Origin: Brevundimonas sp. SGAir0440
GTDB taxonomy: Bacteria > Pseudomonadota > Alphaproteobacteria > Caulobacterales > Caulobacteraceae
Assembly: GCF_005484585.1 (NCBI RefSeq)
Contig: NZ_CP039435.1
Location: 496,001 to 560,000 of the forward strand
Length of the DNA stretch: 64,000 bases
Reading direction: 5' to 3'
The position numbers were made by a program, and so were the translations under genes. The notes under the pieces are model-generated. The model did no database searches. It was not told the DNA's origin and saw nothing but the letters and a program-made list of their open reading frames with translations. The first letter of the stretch is position 1. Each line of letters begins with the position of its first letter. Positions 20,264-28,305 of the stretch are shown in pieces.

Positions 20264-20703
20264 TCCCTTAAGGTCCGCATCGCGCCCAGCCGGGCGAAGG
20301 CCAGGGTCAGCGCCTTGCGGCGGGCGGGCGCCAAGCCGATCACCGGCGCGTCTCGCACGACCGCCCCGCCGAAACCGTCTGCAACGATCAGGCCCGGTTC
20401 GTCGGGCAGGATGGCTTGCGGAAACTCGGGCGCGACGGCGAAGAAGAAGGCGTCGCAGAATGGTCCGTACTCGTGCCATTTGCGGTCGACGCGATAGTCC
20501 TCGACGCTCGACTTGACCTCGCAGATGACGATGTCGCCCTTGCGCCCGATCGCCATGACATCGGCGCGGCGACCGTTGGGCAGGCAGACTTCCAAGAGCG
20601 GCGCATAGCCCATGTCCATCATCAGCCGCGCCGCGCCGCGCGTGACCGAAAGCGTGGTCTCGGGACGGCTGAAGACGAGTTCGAGATGGGCGACGGCGGA
20701 CAT
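20260..20703 (-). CDS. mmcB: MmcB-family DNA repair protein
   Basis: A 147-residue putative nuclease with a PD-(D/E)xK-like core: RRADVMAIGRKGDIVICEVK places Asp48 and Glu62-x-Lys64 in the expected arrangement. The family was named for mitomycin-C sensitivity in Caulobacter, where it belongs to the SOS regulon and is linked to translesion repair. A perfect LexA box sits 14 bases upstream of the ATG. The assignment of the family is from memory of its sequence; the nuclease activity itself is inferred. Confidence 0.85.
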   Translation of the reverse strand: MSAVAHLELVFSRPETTLSVTRGAARLMMDMGYAPLLEVCLPNGRRADVMAIGRKGDIVICEVKSSVEDYRVDRKWHEYGPFCDAFFFAVAPEFPQAILPDEPGLIVADGFGGAVVRDAPVIGLAPARRKALTLAFARLGAMRTLRD

Positions 20704-20716
20704 GCCGATAGCTTAT

Positions 20717-20731
20717 GTTCCGCCTACGTTC
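20717..20731 (-). promoter_or_regulatory. LexA (SOS) box upstream of mmcB
   Basis: The sequence GTTC-CGCCTAC-GTTC exactly matches the alphaproteobacterial LexA operator GTTC-N7-GTTC. It lies in the 45-base gap between the lipocalin stop and the mmcB start. Bound LexA would block mmcB transcription until DNA damage triggers LexA cleavage. Confidence 0.85.
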
Positions 20732-20748
20732 CTACCGCAAGCGGCGCC

Positions 20749-21273
20749 TTAGACGCCGGTGTGGACCAGGCGGCTGGTGCTGAAGCCCAGCGCTCGGACG
20801 CGGCTCAGAATGCGGTCGCGCTCAGCCTGCGTCGCATTCTGGTTGCGGTGCCAGATCCACCAGTTCGATTTGTCCGGCAGACCCATGATGGCCCAGCTGT
20901 AGTCCGGCGAATGGTCGTAGACCCAGTAGTTCTGGCCCGCCAGACCGCCGAAGCTAAGCAGGCCGGTCAGACTGAATCGGAACTTCGCATTGGTCGTGGT
21001 GTCGGTGACGCGGGCATTGGCGCGCAGCGTCTCGACCTTGCCATCGGCGCGCCGGGTGCAGGTGACGGTGATGGCGTAGCGGTCGGCCGCGCCCTGCGGC
21101 GTAAAGTCGATCTGCGCCCGGCTGCAGTCCTTCTGAACGTTGTTGTGATTGCGCTCGATCTCGAACCACCGGCCGTCAAAGCGGTTCAGGTCGACGTTCG
21201 ACGCCTGGGCGAAGGCCAATGACGGCAGGGCGGCGACGGCGGCGACGGCGGCGATCAGGCTGGCGCGGAACAT
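20749..21273 (-). CDS. Lipocalin family protein
   Basis: A 174-residue exported lipocalin: signal peptide (cleavage near AFA-QA, residue 22), GRWFEIERNHN matching the lipocalin GxW motif, ANARVTDT, and LGLPDKSNWWIWHRNQ-like C-terminal region. Unlike E. coli Blc it lacks a lipobox, so it is probably soluble in the periplasm. Bacterial lipocalins bind fatty acids or lipids under envelope stress. It sits upstream of mmcB on the same strand but the LexA box between them suggests separate control. Confidence 0.82.
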   Translation of the reverse strand: MFRASLIAAVAAVAALPSLAFAQASNVDLNRFDGRWFEIERNHNNVQKDCSRAQIDFTPQGAADRYAITVTCTRRADGKVETLRANARVTDTTTNAKFRFSLTGLLSFGGLAGQNYWVYDHSPDYSWAIMGLPDKSNWWIWHRNQNATQAERDRILSRVRALGFSTSRLVHTGV

Positions 21274-21330
21274 GGGTGTATCCTCGTTTGGTTTGGAAGG
21301 GATACGATGCGCCGACGCCTTCGGTTGTGA

Positions 21331-21915
21331 TCAGCCCTTCAGGCGCGCCCGATTGATCGCCCATTCGTCGCGGGTCTGGCCCCACAGATCGATGGCGATG
21401 TCCTTGAGGGGTTCGGGCAGGAGGCCCGGCCCGCGATTGCGCGAACCCAACCGTGTCGCGACCGCCGCCGAGGGCAGGTTCTCGGGCGCGATGCAGTGGA
21501 TCACGTCGTCCCACCCCAGCACGTCGAAGGCATAGTCCATCGTGGCTGCGGCCGCTTCGACTGCATAACCCTTGCCGGTGGCGTCGCGATGCAGGCTCCA
21601 GCCCACCTCGCGGCCGGGCCAGCCATAGGGGTGCAGCGGCCCGATGCGGCCGATCCACTGGCCCGTCTTCTTTTCCAGGATGGAGAACATCCCTTCGCCC
21701 GTCAGGGCCCACATGCCCGCGACGGTGCAGATCAGGCGCCAGACCTGGGGCGCGGGCTGGACCCCGCCGATGAAGCGGGCGGTCTCGGGATCGGCCATGA
21801 ACTCAGCCCAGCGCGGAAAGTCCTCAACCGCCGGCGGACGCAGGATCAGCCGCTCCGTCTCCAGCGTCGGCCCCAAGGTCACATGGGGCGGCACGGCGTA
21901 TGCGGCAGCGTTCAC
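21331..21915 (-). CDS. GNAT-family N-acetyltransferase
   Basis: A 194-residue RimJ/RimL-type acetyltransferase: TERLILRPPAVEDFPRWAEF at the N-terminus, EVGWSLHRDATGKGYAVEAA as the acetyl-CoA loop and CIAPENLPSAAVATRLG near the C-terminus. Substrate is unknown; relatives act on protein N-termini or antibiotics. A GTG start at 21915 overlaps the thpR stop as GTGA, so the two are translationally coupled. The upstream frame is open much further but runs antisense-like through thpR and lacks family similarity there. Confidence 0.85.
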   Translation of the reverse strand: MNAAAYAVPPHVTLGPTLETERLILRPPAVEDFPRWAEFMADPETARFIGGVQPAPQVWRLICTVAGMWALTGEGMFSILEKKTGQWIGRIGPLHPYGWPGREVGWSLHRDATGKGYAVEAAAATMDYAFDVLGWDDVIHCIAPENLPSAAVATRLGSRNRGPGLLPEPLKDIAIDLWGQTRDEWAINRARLKG

Positions 21916-22451
21916 AGCAGATACTCCCGCTCCAGTTCGTAGTGGCTGCCGCTGTCGGTCAGGACGCTGGAATACAGGCCGAAGCGGTCGATGCGGATCG
22001 GCGGCGAATGCAACAGATTGTGCCCTGACACCCAGGCGCCGAGACGGTCGGGATTGGTCTGGGTTTTCAGATAGGCCAGGGTCACATGCGGTTTGTAGGC
22101 GCGCGCCTCCATGCCGATCCCGGCCCGTTCCCCCGCGGCCTTGCAGCGCCCGGCGAGAACCGACAGGCGCTCGTTGGGCGTTTCGACCCCAGCCCACAGC
22201 GTATGGCTGCGATGGTCGTCGCCGAAACAGCCGACGCCCTTCAGCGCGATCTCGAACGGACCGCCCGTCACGCGCGTCAGTTCCGACGCCAAATCGTCGG
22301 CGCGGCGTTCGTCGGTCTCGCCATAGAAGGCGAGCGTGACGTGCAGGGCGTCCAGCGGCCGCCACCGTGCGCCGGGCAGCCCTGATTGCCGTCGCTTGAG
22401 CGTCTCTGCGACGTCGGGCGGCAGGGTCAGGGCGGTGAACAGACGAAGCAT
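21912..22451 (-). CDS. thpR: RNA 2',3'-cyclic phosphodiesterase
   Basis: A 179-residue 2H phosphoesterase starting MLRLFTALTLPPDV, with the two catalytic HxT motifs HVTLAFYGET and HVTLAYL. ThpR opens 2',3'-cyclic phosphates to 2'-phosphates, and was first described as a tRNA 2'-5' ligase. Upstream open frame to 22598 lacks homology and is excluded. It is divergent from the Bax-inhibitor gene and leads the thpR-GNAT pair. Confidence 0.9.
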   Translation of the reverse strand: MLRLFTALTLPPDVAETLKRRQSGLPGARWRPLDALHVTLAFYGETDERRADDLASELTRVTGGPFEIALKGVGCFGDDHRSHTLWAGVETPNERLSVLAGRCKAAGERAGIGMEARAYKPHVTLAYLKTQTNPDRLGAWVSGHNLLHSPPIRIDRFGLYSSVLTDSGSHYELEREYLL

Positions 22452-22470
22452 GCGACCGAAAGTAGCGGCC

Positions 22471-22495
22471 GGAACACAAGGCTCCAAGTCCGGTT
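22471..22495 (+). promoter_or_regulatory. Possible general-stress (EcfG/SigT-type) promoter
   Basis: GGAAC at 22471-22475 is followed after 16 bases by GGTT at 22492-22495. This differs at one base from GGAAC-N16/17-CGTT, the general-stress promoter form of alphaproteobacteria. It lies 87 bases before the Bax-inhibitor start. A chance match is possible. Confidence 0.3.
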
Positions 22496-22581
22496 TTCCT
22501 TGCAGCGCGGGCCTCGGCTCACGATATTCAAAGCCTGTGACCGGAGAAGCCTCTCCGGCCAATCGGAGAAAGTTCGTCGCC

Positions 22582-23331
22582 ATGAGCGATTTCAACAACG
22601 GCTACGCCCGTCCTCTGCCGCAGACGGCCGACATGTCGGTCGACGCCGGCCTGCGCAGCTTCATGCTGGGCGTCTACAACAAGCTGGCCCTTGGCCTCGT
22701 GGTCGCCGGCGCCCTGGCCTACGTCACCGGCAATGTTTACGAAGTGCAGCGCCTGCTGTTCGTCCAGACGGCGGACGGCCGGATCGGCCTGACGATCTTG
22801 GGAATGGTCGTCCAGTTTTCGCCGCTCGTGATGCTGTTCGGCTCGATGTTCTTCATGAAGAACCCGACGGCCAAGGGCGTGAACATGCTCTACTGGGCCG
22901 TGGTCGCCACGATCGGCGCGGGCTTGGGCGTCCTGTTCCTGCGTTACACGCAGGGTTCGTTGGCGTCCACCTTCTTCGTCACGGCGGCGGCCTTCGGCGG
23001 TCTTAGCCTGGTGGGCTACACGACCAAGAAGGACCTGACCGGCATGGGCACCTTCCTGATCATGGGCGTGATCGGCCTGATCATCGCCTCGATCGTGAAC
23101 ATGTTCCTGCAGTCCGGGACCTTCTACCTGATCATCTCGGGCCTGGGCGTGCTGATCTTCTCGGGTCTGATCGCCTACGACACCCAGCGTCTGAAGATGA
23201 CCTACTACGCCCTGGGTGGCGACCAGAACGCGATGGGCGTGGCCACCGGCTTCGGCGCTCTGAGCCTGTTCATCAACTTCGTGAACCTGTTCCAATTCCT
23301 GCTGGCCTTCATGGGCGGCAACCGGAACTGA
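22582..23331 (+). CDS. Bax inhibitor-1/YccA family membrane protein
   Basis: A 249-residue protein with about seven transmembrane helices. It shows VYNKLALGLVVAGALAY at the first helix and the family end segment LIAYDTQRLK before a final helix pair. The ATG at 22582 follows AGAAAG and fits family length; upstream in-frame codons extend into the divergent gene. BI-1 proteins are pH-sensitive calcium leak channels or FtsH-associated factors; a role here is not established. A strong intrinsic terminator follows directly. Confidence 0.9.
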   Translation: MSDFNNGYARPLPQTADMSVDAGLRSFMLGVYNKLALGLVVAGALAYVTGNVYEVQRLLFVQTADGRIGLTILGMVVQFSPLVMLFGSMFFMKNPTAKGVNMLYWAVVATIGAGLGVLFLRYTQGSLASTFFVTAAAFGGLSLVGYTTKKDLTGMGTFLIMGVIGLIIASIVNMFLQSGTFYLIISGLGVLIFSGLIAYDTQRLKMTYYALGGDQNAMGVATGFGALSLFINFVNLFQFLLAFMGGNRN

Positions 23332-23354
23332 GATCAGTCGAAAGACGGATACGG

Positions 23355-23383
23355 AAAGGGCCCCTCGCGGGCCCTTTCTTTTT
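23355..23383 (+). terminator. Rho-independent terminator after the Bax-inhibitor gene
   Basis: A perfect nine-base stem (AAAGGGCCC at 23355-23363, partner at 23369-23377) with a five-base loop is followed by CTTTTT. It lies 24 bases after the stop codon. Confidence 0.93.
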
Positions 23384-23427
23384 GCGCGCCGCTTGGTGAT
23401 CCTGTGGGTGGGTTTGGGAGATGATCC

Positions 23428-24057
23428 GTGAAGGGATTTACGAAAGTCGTCGTCGCTCTGGCGGTTACAATGCCTCTGACGAGTTGCCTGACTTTAGCGG
23501 CCTATCAAAGAGCGGCCGAAGAGCGGGCGTCCGATCGTTTCGGTGAGCCCGGAGCGGCGGAGAAGACCTGGTTCGAAGCCGAGGGATTTCCTGTTTCCGG
23601 CACGCTCTCGCTGACCACGCACCTGACTCGTCCCGTTACTGGCGGTATGGGCTATGGTGCGAAGGAAACGCTGACCTGCGAGGGACGAGCCATCCGGTTG
23701 ATTCCCGACACGCCTCGCAATCGCTGGCTGTTGTCGGAACGTCTTGGATGGCCTCTCAAGGCGGAAGGGGTTTGGCGCATAGGCTTTATGGCGCATTGGA
23801 ATTGGCCGGAGTCGACGACCTTTATTCGAGAAGGAACGTGCGGCGCAGGCGGCGCCTTCCACTTCGATCAGGCACCCGATGGTCGCTACTTCGTCATGGC
23901 GAAGATTTCACAGCCAGCCTACGAAACGGCTGACGTGAACATGGTCTATGACGTCGTTCTCAAGCCGATCATCGTCGTCGGCGGACCTGCCCGTCCTCAG
24001 GTCGACGTCGTCTTGGACGGTGATTCCTGGCTATCGCCCGTCTTGCGGGAGCAGTGA
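23428..24057 (+). CDS. Putative lipoprotein, unknown function
   Basis: A 209-residue protein with a signal sequence ending in lipobox LTSC (Cys20), so probably lipid-anchored. The mature part contains scattered aromatic residues, a GGAFHFDQAPDGRYFVMAKI beta-rich stretch and an EGTCGAGG loop, but no family I recognise. It starts at GTG 23428. Codon use is slightly less GC-rich than that of flanking genes. It is flanked by a terminator upstream and a convergent DUF2794 gene five bases downstream, so it is probably transcribed alone. Confidence 0.72.
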   Translation: MKGFTKVVVALAVTMPLTSCLTLAAYQRAAEERASDRFGEPGAAEKTWFEAEGFPVSGTLSLTTHLTRPVTGGMGYGAKETLTCEGRAIRLIPDTPRNRWLLSERLGWPLKAEGVWRIGFMAHWNWPESTTFIREGTCGAGGAFHFDQAPDGRYFVMAKISQPAYETADVNMVYDVVLKPIIVVGGPARPQVDVVLDGDSWLSPVLREQ

Positions 24058-24062
24058 GACGA

Positions 24063-24398
24063 TCACTCGACCACCTGGAACTTGCGGCCATCGAAGACGC
24101 GCAGCACCTGGGCCAGGTCGCGGCCGCGTTTCAGGATCTGGCCGCCTTCGCCGATGACGGCCCACTGGCCCTGGCGGGTCTGGAGGGCGGGGCGCTTTTC
24201 GATGCGGTAGAGCGGGGCGTCGCCGCTGCGGCGAAAGACGGCGAACTCGGCGAAGTCCTTGTGTCCGACCATGGCGTAGTCGCGCCATTCGCCCTGCGCG
24301 ACCATGCGTCCATAGACTCTGAGGATCGGGTCCAGTTCGCGACGGTCGAAGAAGACGGGGCCGGGCGCCGGCGTCGTGTCGTGAGGGTTCAGGCTCAT
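24063..24398 (-). CDS. DUF2794 family protein
   Basis: A 111-residue protein with the DUF2794 pattern FDRRELDPILRVYGRMVA, WRDYAM, FRRSGDAPLYRIEKRP and a final VLRVFDGRKFQVV. This small cytoplasmic family is common and conserved in alphaproteobacteria but has no known function. Identification rests on remembered family features. Upstream lie 321 bases without a gene. Confidence 0.72.
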   Translation of the reverse strand: MSLNPHDTTPAPGPVFFDRRELDPILRVYGRMVAQGEWRDYAMVGHKDFAEFAVFRRSGDAPLYRIEKRPALQTRQGQWAVIGEGGQILKRGRDLAQVLRVFDGRKFQVVE

Positions 24399-24719
24399 GG
24401 TTTCAACTTAGGCCGCTGGAGGCCCGATGCCAGAGGCGGCCAGGAAATCGACGCAGACACGAAATGGCCCCGTTTCGGTCCTTCGCCCGCCCGTATGCGC
24501 AACGAAATATCGATCATCGGCTCGTCGGAGTTCGGAAGCGTCCCGGATCCTGAACAGCCCCCCCAGCCCCCCTGGATGTTTCCAGTTTACGGGCTCCGGC
24601 GGCCGATGCTTCCTCCAAGCGAGCGCCCGCCCTGCCTTTCCCCTCCCCCTCCCCGGCAAGGCGGGCGTTTCGCTGTCTGGAGCCCGCCAGACAGCGCCAC
24701 GTCGGCGTCTGACCCCGCC
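24399..24719. other. Gene-poor stretch with two adjacent hairpins
   Basis: No convincing gene. A perfect 10-base-pair hairpin (CGCTGTCTGG at 24671-24680 with partner at 24687-24696) adjoins a second imperfect stem whose GC-rich arms flank a C/T-rich run (about 24624-24669). These lie downstream of the Do-like protease and could end its transcript. An 83-codon minus-strand frame (24408-24659) has an FRVCVDFLAA segment reminiscent of a LysR C-terminus, perhaps a relic, but this is weak. Confidence 0.5.
24671..24696 (-). terminator. Hairpin downstream of the Do-like protease
   Basis: A perfect 10-base-pair stem with a six-base loop begins 24 bases after the protease stop on the minus strand. 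No T-run follows, so intrinsic termination is unsure; it may be a 3'-end stabiliser or a repeat unit. Confidence 0.4.
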
Positions 24720-26057
24720 TTAGAGCGATAGGGTCAGGTTCAGGGTCTCTCCGTTTCTGAGCACGGTCGCCTCAACCGATCCCGAGGCGCCCTGCAGGGC
24801 GGTCGCGGCCGCGCGAGCGTCGGCGACGGGCGCGCCGGCGATGGCGGTGATCACATCGCCGGCCGTCAGTTCGGCCTGGGCGGGGGGCGAGCCGGCAGCG
24901 ACGGCCGTGACCTGGGCGCCGCCGTCCTGGTCTCGCAGGGTCGCCCCATAGGCCAGTACAGACTGTGCGCCGACGATCACGGGCTGATCAGCAGGCGTCT
25001 CGACCGCCAGCGACGTGGTCGCCTCGCGGCCGCCGCGCAGATAGGAGACGCTAAGGTCCGAGCCCGGCGCGGCGATGCCGATGGTGGCGTTGACCGAGCC
25101 GGCGTTGGCGACGGGGCGGCCCTGGATGCGGGTGATGACGTCGTTGTGGCGCAGGCCGGCGCGTTCGGCGGGCGATCCCGGCGCGACATCGGCGACGACG
25201 GCCCCGCGCACAATGCCCAGATGCAGGTCGCGCGCTCGCTCGGCGTTCAGCGAGCCGAAGATGGCGCCGGTCGCGCCGCGCTTGACCTCGCCGTTCTTCT
25301 TCAACTGATCGGCGACGTAGAGCATGATCCGCGTCGGCACGGCGAAGGCGATGCCGTCGTTGCCGCCGCCCAGACCGCCTGAGAGGATCGAGGTGTTGAT
25401 GCCGATCAGCCGGCCCCGGCTGTCCAGCAGCGGCCCGCCGGAGTTGCCCGAGTTCACGGCCGCGTCGGTCTGGATATAGTCCTCGACCGCGTCGCCTAGC
25501 CCTGAGCGGTTCAGGCCCGAGATGACGCCCATGGTCAGGGTCTGGTCCAGACCCAGCGGATAGCCGACCGCAAAGGCCAGATCGCCGGTGCGCAGGGTGT
25601 CGGAATCCACCGTCTGGACCTGTTTCAGGTTCAGCGGCCGACCGTCGGGCGTGATGCGCAGCACGGCGATGTCGGTCGCCTTGTCCGCCCCCACCAGCAC
25701 AGCGTCGAACAGCCGGCCGTCCGTCAGATCGACGGTGAACTTTCGCCCGCCCTCGACAACGTGATTGTTGGTGATCACCAACCCCTCGGCCGCATCGACG
25801 ATGACGCCGGAGCCGGAGGCATAGGGTTTGGGATCGGCCGCGTCCGAACTGGGGCCACGCGACTGGCCCAGGGTCGTGACCTGAACCACCGCCGGAAGCG
25901 AGCCCTCCAGCCCCGACGAGAAGCTGAAGACCCCGCGCCGGGCGTCATAGGGCAGGCCTGCCGCGCCCGATTGCGCCAGCGCCGGCGTCGCTGAGGCCAG
26001 CAGGGCCAGGGCGGCGGCCATGGAGGAGGCGGGCGAAAGGCGGATCGGCATGGGCAT
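24720..26057 (-). CDS. Do-like (HtrA/DegP-type) periplasmic serine protease
   Basis: A 445-residue exported protease: signal peptide (to about residue 29, ALA-QS), trypsin-like domain with catalytic His99 in TNNHVVEG, Asp129 in ATDIAVLRI and Ser206 in GNSGGPL, then two PDZ domains (about 255-345 and 360-440). This is the DegP/DegQ layout: periplasmic quality control of misfolded proteins. The second PDZ is divergent. ATG codons at residues 1 and 3 are both possible. It is divergent from the DUF6356 gene. Confidence 0.9.
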   Translation of the reverse strand: MPMPIRLSPASSMAAALALLASATPALAQSGAAGLPYDARRGVFSFSSGLEGSLPAVVQVTTLGQSRGPSSDAADPKPYASGSGVIVDAAEGLVITNNHVVEGGRKFTVDLTDGRLFDAVLVGADKATDIAVLRITPDGRPLNLKQVQTVDSDTLRTGDLAFAVGYPLGLDQTLTMGVISGLNRSGLGDAVEDYIQTDAAVNSGNSGGPLLDSRGRLIGINTSILSGGLGGGNDGIAFAVPTRIMLYVADQLKKNGEVKRGATGAIFGSLNAERARDLHLGIVRGAVVADVAPGSPAERAGLRHNDVITRIQGRPVANAGSVNATIGIAAPGSDLSVSYLRGGREATTSLAVETPADQPVIVGAQSVLAYGATLRDQDGGAQVTAVAAGSPPAQAELTAGDVITAIAGAPVADARAAATALQGASGSVEATVLRNGETLNLTLSL

Positions 26058-26199
26058 TTCCTTGATCGAACGCCGACCCTAGACCGAGTTTTCGCTTCTG
26101 ACGATGGGGCGAACGGCCGGAATGAACAGATCGCGAGAGGGGTTGCGTCCGGCTCCGTCAGACGTGACCATAGGTGCGTCGAAGCAGGGAACACGCGCC

Positions 26200-26499
26200 A
26201 TGAGCCAGACGATGATCGACCGGCCTCGTTCAGGCTCCACTCCCTTCGCCCGGCTGTTCCGCGATCATCCCCGCGAAGTGGGCGAGACCTATTTCGAACA
26301 TATGGCCGCCTCGGCCGGCTTCGGCTTCAAGCTGCTGGGTCTGGCGGGCGCCGCCTTTGCTCACGCGATCGTGCCGGGCGTGCACAAGGCCACCGTCTCG
26401 ACCGCGATCCGCAGCATGGCCAAGGACATGGGCGGTCGGGCCGAGGAGGCGCGCGAGACCCGGATGCGCGACGCCGGCGTCTGGGACGTGGGCCTCTAG
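26200..26499 (+). CDS. DUF6356 family small membrane protein
   Basis: A 99-residue protein with the pattern RLFRDHPREVGETYFEHM followed by a hydrophobic helix (GFGFKLLGLAGAAFAHAIVPG), matching the DUF6356 family of alphaproteobacteria. Function is unknown. The ATG at 26200 has GGGA nine bases upstream; an earlier in-frame start at 26104 would add residues without similarity. It lies 81 bases upstream of rlmN and may share its transcript. Confidence 0.68.
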   Translation: MSQTMIDRPRSGSTPFARLFRDHPREVGETYFEHMAASAGFGFKLLGLAGAAFAHAIVPGVHKATVSTAIRSMAKDMGGRAEEARETRMRDAGVWDVGL

Positions 26500-26580
26500 G
26501 GCGGTCGAATCCGCCCCGGCCATGCAATCGCCGGGATCCGTGCTATATAGGCCGGCTCAACCTCACGCAGGATCGCCGCC

Positions 26581-27741
26581 TTGAGCATCACGCTCGATCT
26601 TTCGCGCGTCTCTAACGCGCCCGCCGTCAAGGCGCCCGTCAACCTCAGCGGTCTGACGCGCGCCGGCCTGCGCCAGGCCCTGATCGACGCGAACGTCTGT
26701 CCGCCCGAGAAGGCCAAGATGCGCGCCAGCCAGGTCTGGAGCTGGATCCACCACTATGGCGTGACCGAGTTTTCGGCCATGAGCAATGTCGCCAAGGACA
26801 TGCAGGCCAAGCTGGCCGAGCACTTCACCCTGGCCCGCCCCGAGGTCGTCGAGCGCCAGGTGTCCAAGGACGGTACGCGCAAATGGCTGATCCGCACCGC
26901 GCCGGGCATCGAGATCGAGACGGTCTACATCCCCGACGTGGGCCGGGCCGGCGCCCTGTGCGTGTCCAGCCAGGTCGGCTGCACCCTGAACTGCACCTTC
27001 TGCCACACCGGCACGCAGAAGCTGGTGCGCAATCTGACCGCCGCCGAGATCGTGGCCCAGGTCCAGGTGGCGCGCGACGATCTGGAGGAATGGCCGTCGC
27101 CCAAGGAAGATCGGCGCCTGTCCAACATCGTCTTCATGGGCATGGGCGAGCCGCTCTACAATCTGGACCACGTCGCCGACGCCATCGACATCATCTCGGA
27201 CAATGAGGGCATCGCCCTGTCGCGCCGTCGGATCACGGTCTCGACCTCGGGCGTGGTGCCGCAGCTTCAGGCCTTGGGCGACCGGACGGCGGCCATGCTG
27301 GCCATCAGCCTGCACGCCACCAACGACGCCCTGCGCGACGTGCTGGTGCCGCTGAACAAGAAGTATCCGCTGGACCAGCTGATGGCGGCGATCCGGGCCT
27401 ATCCGGGCCTGTCGAACGCGCGGCGGGTGACGTTCGAATACGTCATGCTGAAGGGCGTCAACGACAGCCCGGAAGAGGCGCGGGCGCTGCTGAAGCTGAT
27501 CGAGGGCATTCCAGCCAAGATCAATCTGATCCCGTTCAACCCGTGGCCTGGCGTCGAGTATGAATGCTCGGACTGGAAGACGATCGAGCGCTTCGCCGCC
27601 ATCCTGAACAAGGCCGGCTACGCCTCGCCCATCCGCACCCCCCGCGGCCGCGACATCCTGGCCGCCTGCGGCCAGTTGAAGTCCGAAAGCGAGAAGGTCA
27701 GGGCGTCGGCGCTCCGGAAAGCGGAACAGGCGGCGGCCTGA
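26581..27741 (+). CDS. rlmN: Dual-specificity 23S rRNA/tRNA adenine-C2 methyltransferase
   Basis: A 386-residue radical-SAM enzyme. The cluster motif CTLNCTFC places Cys134, Cys138 and Cys141; the catalytic methyl-carrying Cys is Cys363 in AACGQL. Segments MGMGEPLYN and SLHATND are typical. RlmN methylates A2503 of 23S rRNA and A37 of some tRNAs. TTG start at 26581; no better upstream start exists. TGCTATATAG at 26541-26550 could be a -10 region, but no -35 is evident. Confidence 0.96.
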   Translation: MSITLDLSRVSNAPAVKAPVNLSGLTRAGLRQALIDANVCPPEKAKMRASQVWSWIHHYGVTEFSAMSNVAKDMQAKLAEHFTLARPEVVERQVSKDGTRKWLIRTAPGIEIETVYIPDVGRAGALCVSSQVGCTLNCTFCHTGTQKLVRNLTAAEIVAQVQVARDDLEEWPSPKEDRRLSNIVFMGMGEPLYNLDHVADAIDIISDNEGIALSRRRITVSTSGVVPQLQALGDRTAAMLAISLHATNDALRDVLVPLNKKYPLDQLMAAIRAYPGLSNARRVTFEYVMLKGVNDSPEEARALLKLIEGIPAKINLIPFNPWPGVEYECSDWKTIERFAAILNKAGYASPIRTPRGRDILAACGQLKSESEKVRASALRKAEQAAA

Positions 27742-27852
27742 TCCTCGTGTCCTCTCTTGATGAGAGGGCACAACCTTTGGATACATATTGTCACGCAGTG
27801 TGTCCCCGGCGCGCTTGCGGATTGGGGCGACAATCGGGCAAGGCGTCTGGGC

Positions 27853-28293
27853 ATGGACCCCTCCTTGTCGAACGTCCTTTCCAGCGCCGAGGTGCAGGCT
27901 TTCGCCTCGGGCTTCCCGGTCATGGTGATGCACCTGATCGTGACCCTGCTGCTGCTTGCGGCGGGGGCGACGGTCTATGCCCTGCTGACGCCGTGGAAGG
28001 AGGTCGCCCTGATCCGTCAGGGCAATGTCGCCGCCGCCATCGCCTTCGCGGGCATTCTGGTGGGGTTGGCGGTGCCGCTGGCGGTGTCGCTGGCGGTGTC
28101 GACCTCGGTGCGCGACATCGCCATCTGGGGCGTGGCGACCGTGGTGCTGCAGCTTCTGGCCTTCCGGGTCGTGGACCTGTTGCTGACGGGCCTGCCGGAG
28201 CGGATCCGCCACGGCGAGATTTCGGCGGCTGTGGTGCTGCTGGGCGCCAAGCTGGCGACGGCCGTCATCCTGTCCGCCGCGCTGACCGGCTGA
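27853..28293 (+). CDS. DUF350 membrane protein
   Basis: A 146-residue protein with four hydrophobic helices arranged as two DUF350 repeats (each about 70 residues, with TPWKEVALIRQGNVAAAIAF and ERIRHGEISAAVVLLG as the paired loop-helix units). DUF350 proteins are inner-membrane proteins of unknown function, often near PspA- or ATP-grasp-type envelope genes. Its stop directly abuts the next gene's earliest possible start (TGATTG), so the serine protease downstream is probably co-translated. Start ATG at 27853 gives the usual N-terminus; a longer frame from 27757 is not needed. Confidence 0.82.
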   Translation: MDPSLSNVLSSAEVQAFASGFPVMVMHLIVTLLLLAAGATVYALLTPWKEVALIRQGNVAAAIAFAGILVGLAVPLAVSLAVSTSVRDIAIWGVATVVLQLLAFRVVDLLLTGLPERIRHGEISAAVVLLGAKLATAVILSAALTG

Positions 28294-28305
28294 TTGGCCG
28301 GAGCG

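Noticed and set aside
21274..21340. ECF-type promoter upstream of the lipocalin gene
   Set aside because: TGATC and CGTAT are present but 21 bases apart, too far for a good match.
21916..22479. Upstream extension of the GNAT frame
   Set aside because: It overlaps thpR in another frame and is Arg/Ala-rich; the GTG at 21915 gives a normal acetyltransferase.
24408..24659. 83-codon gene in the gap after DUF2794
   Set aside because: Poor start context, hairpins within it and only a vague LysR-like end; treated as a possible relic, not a gene.
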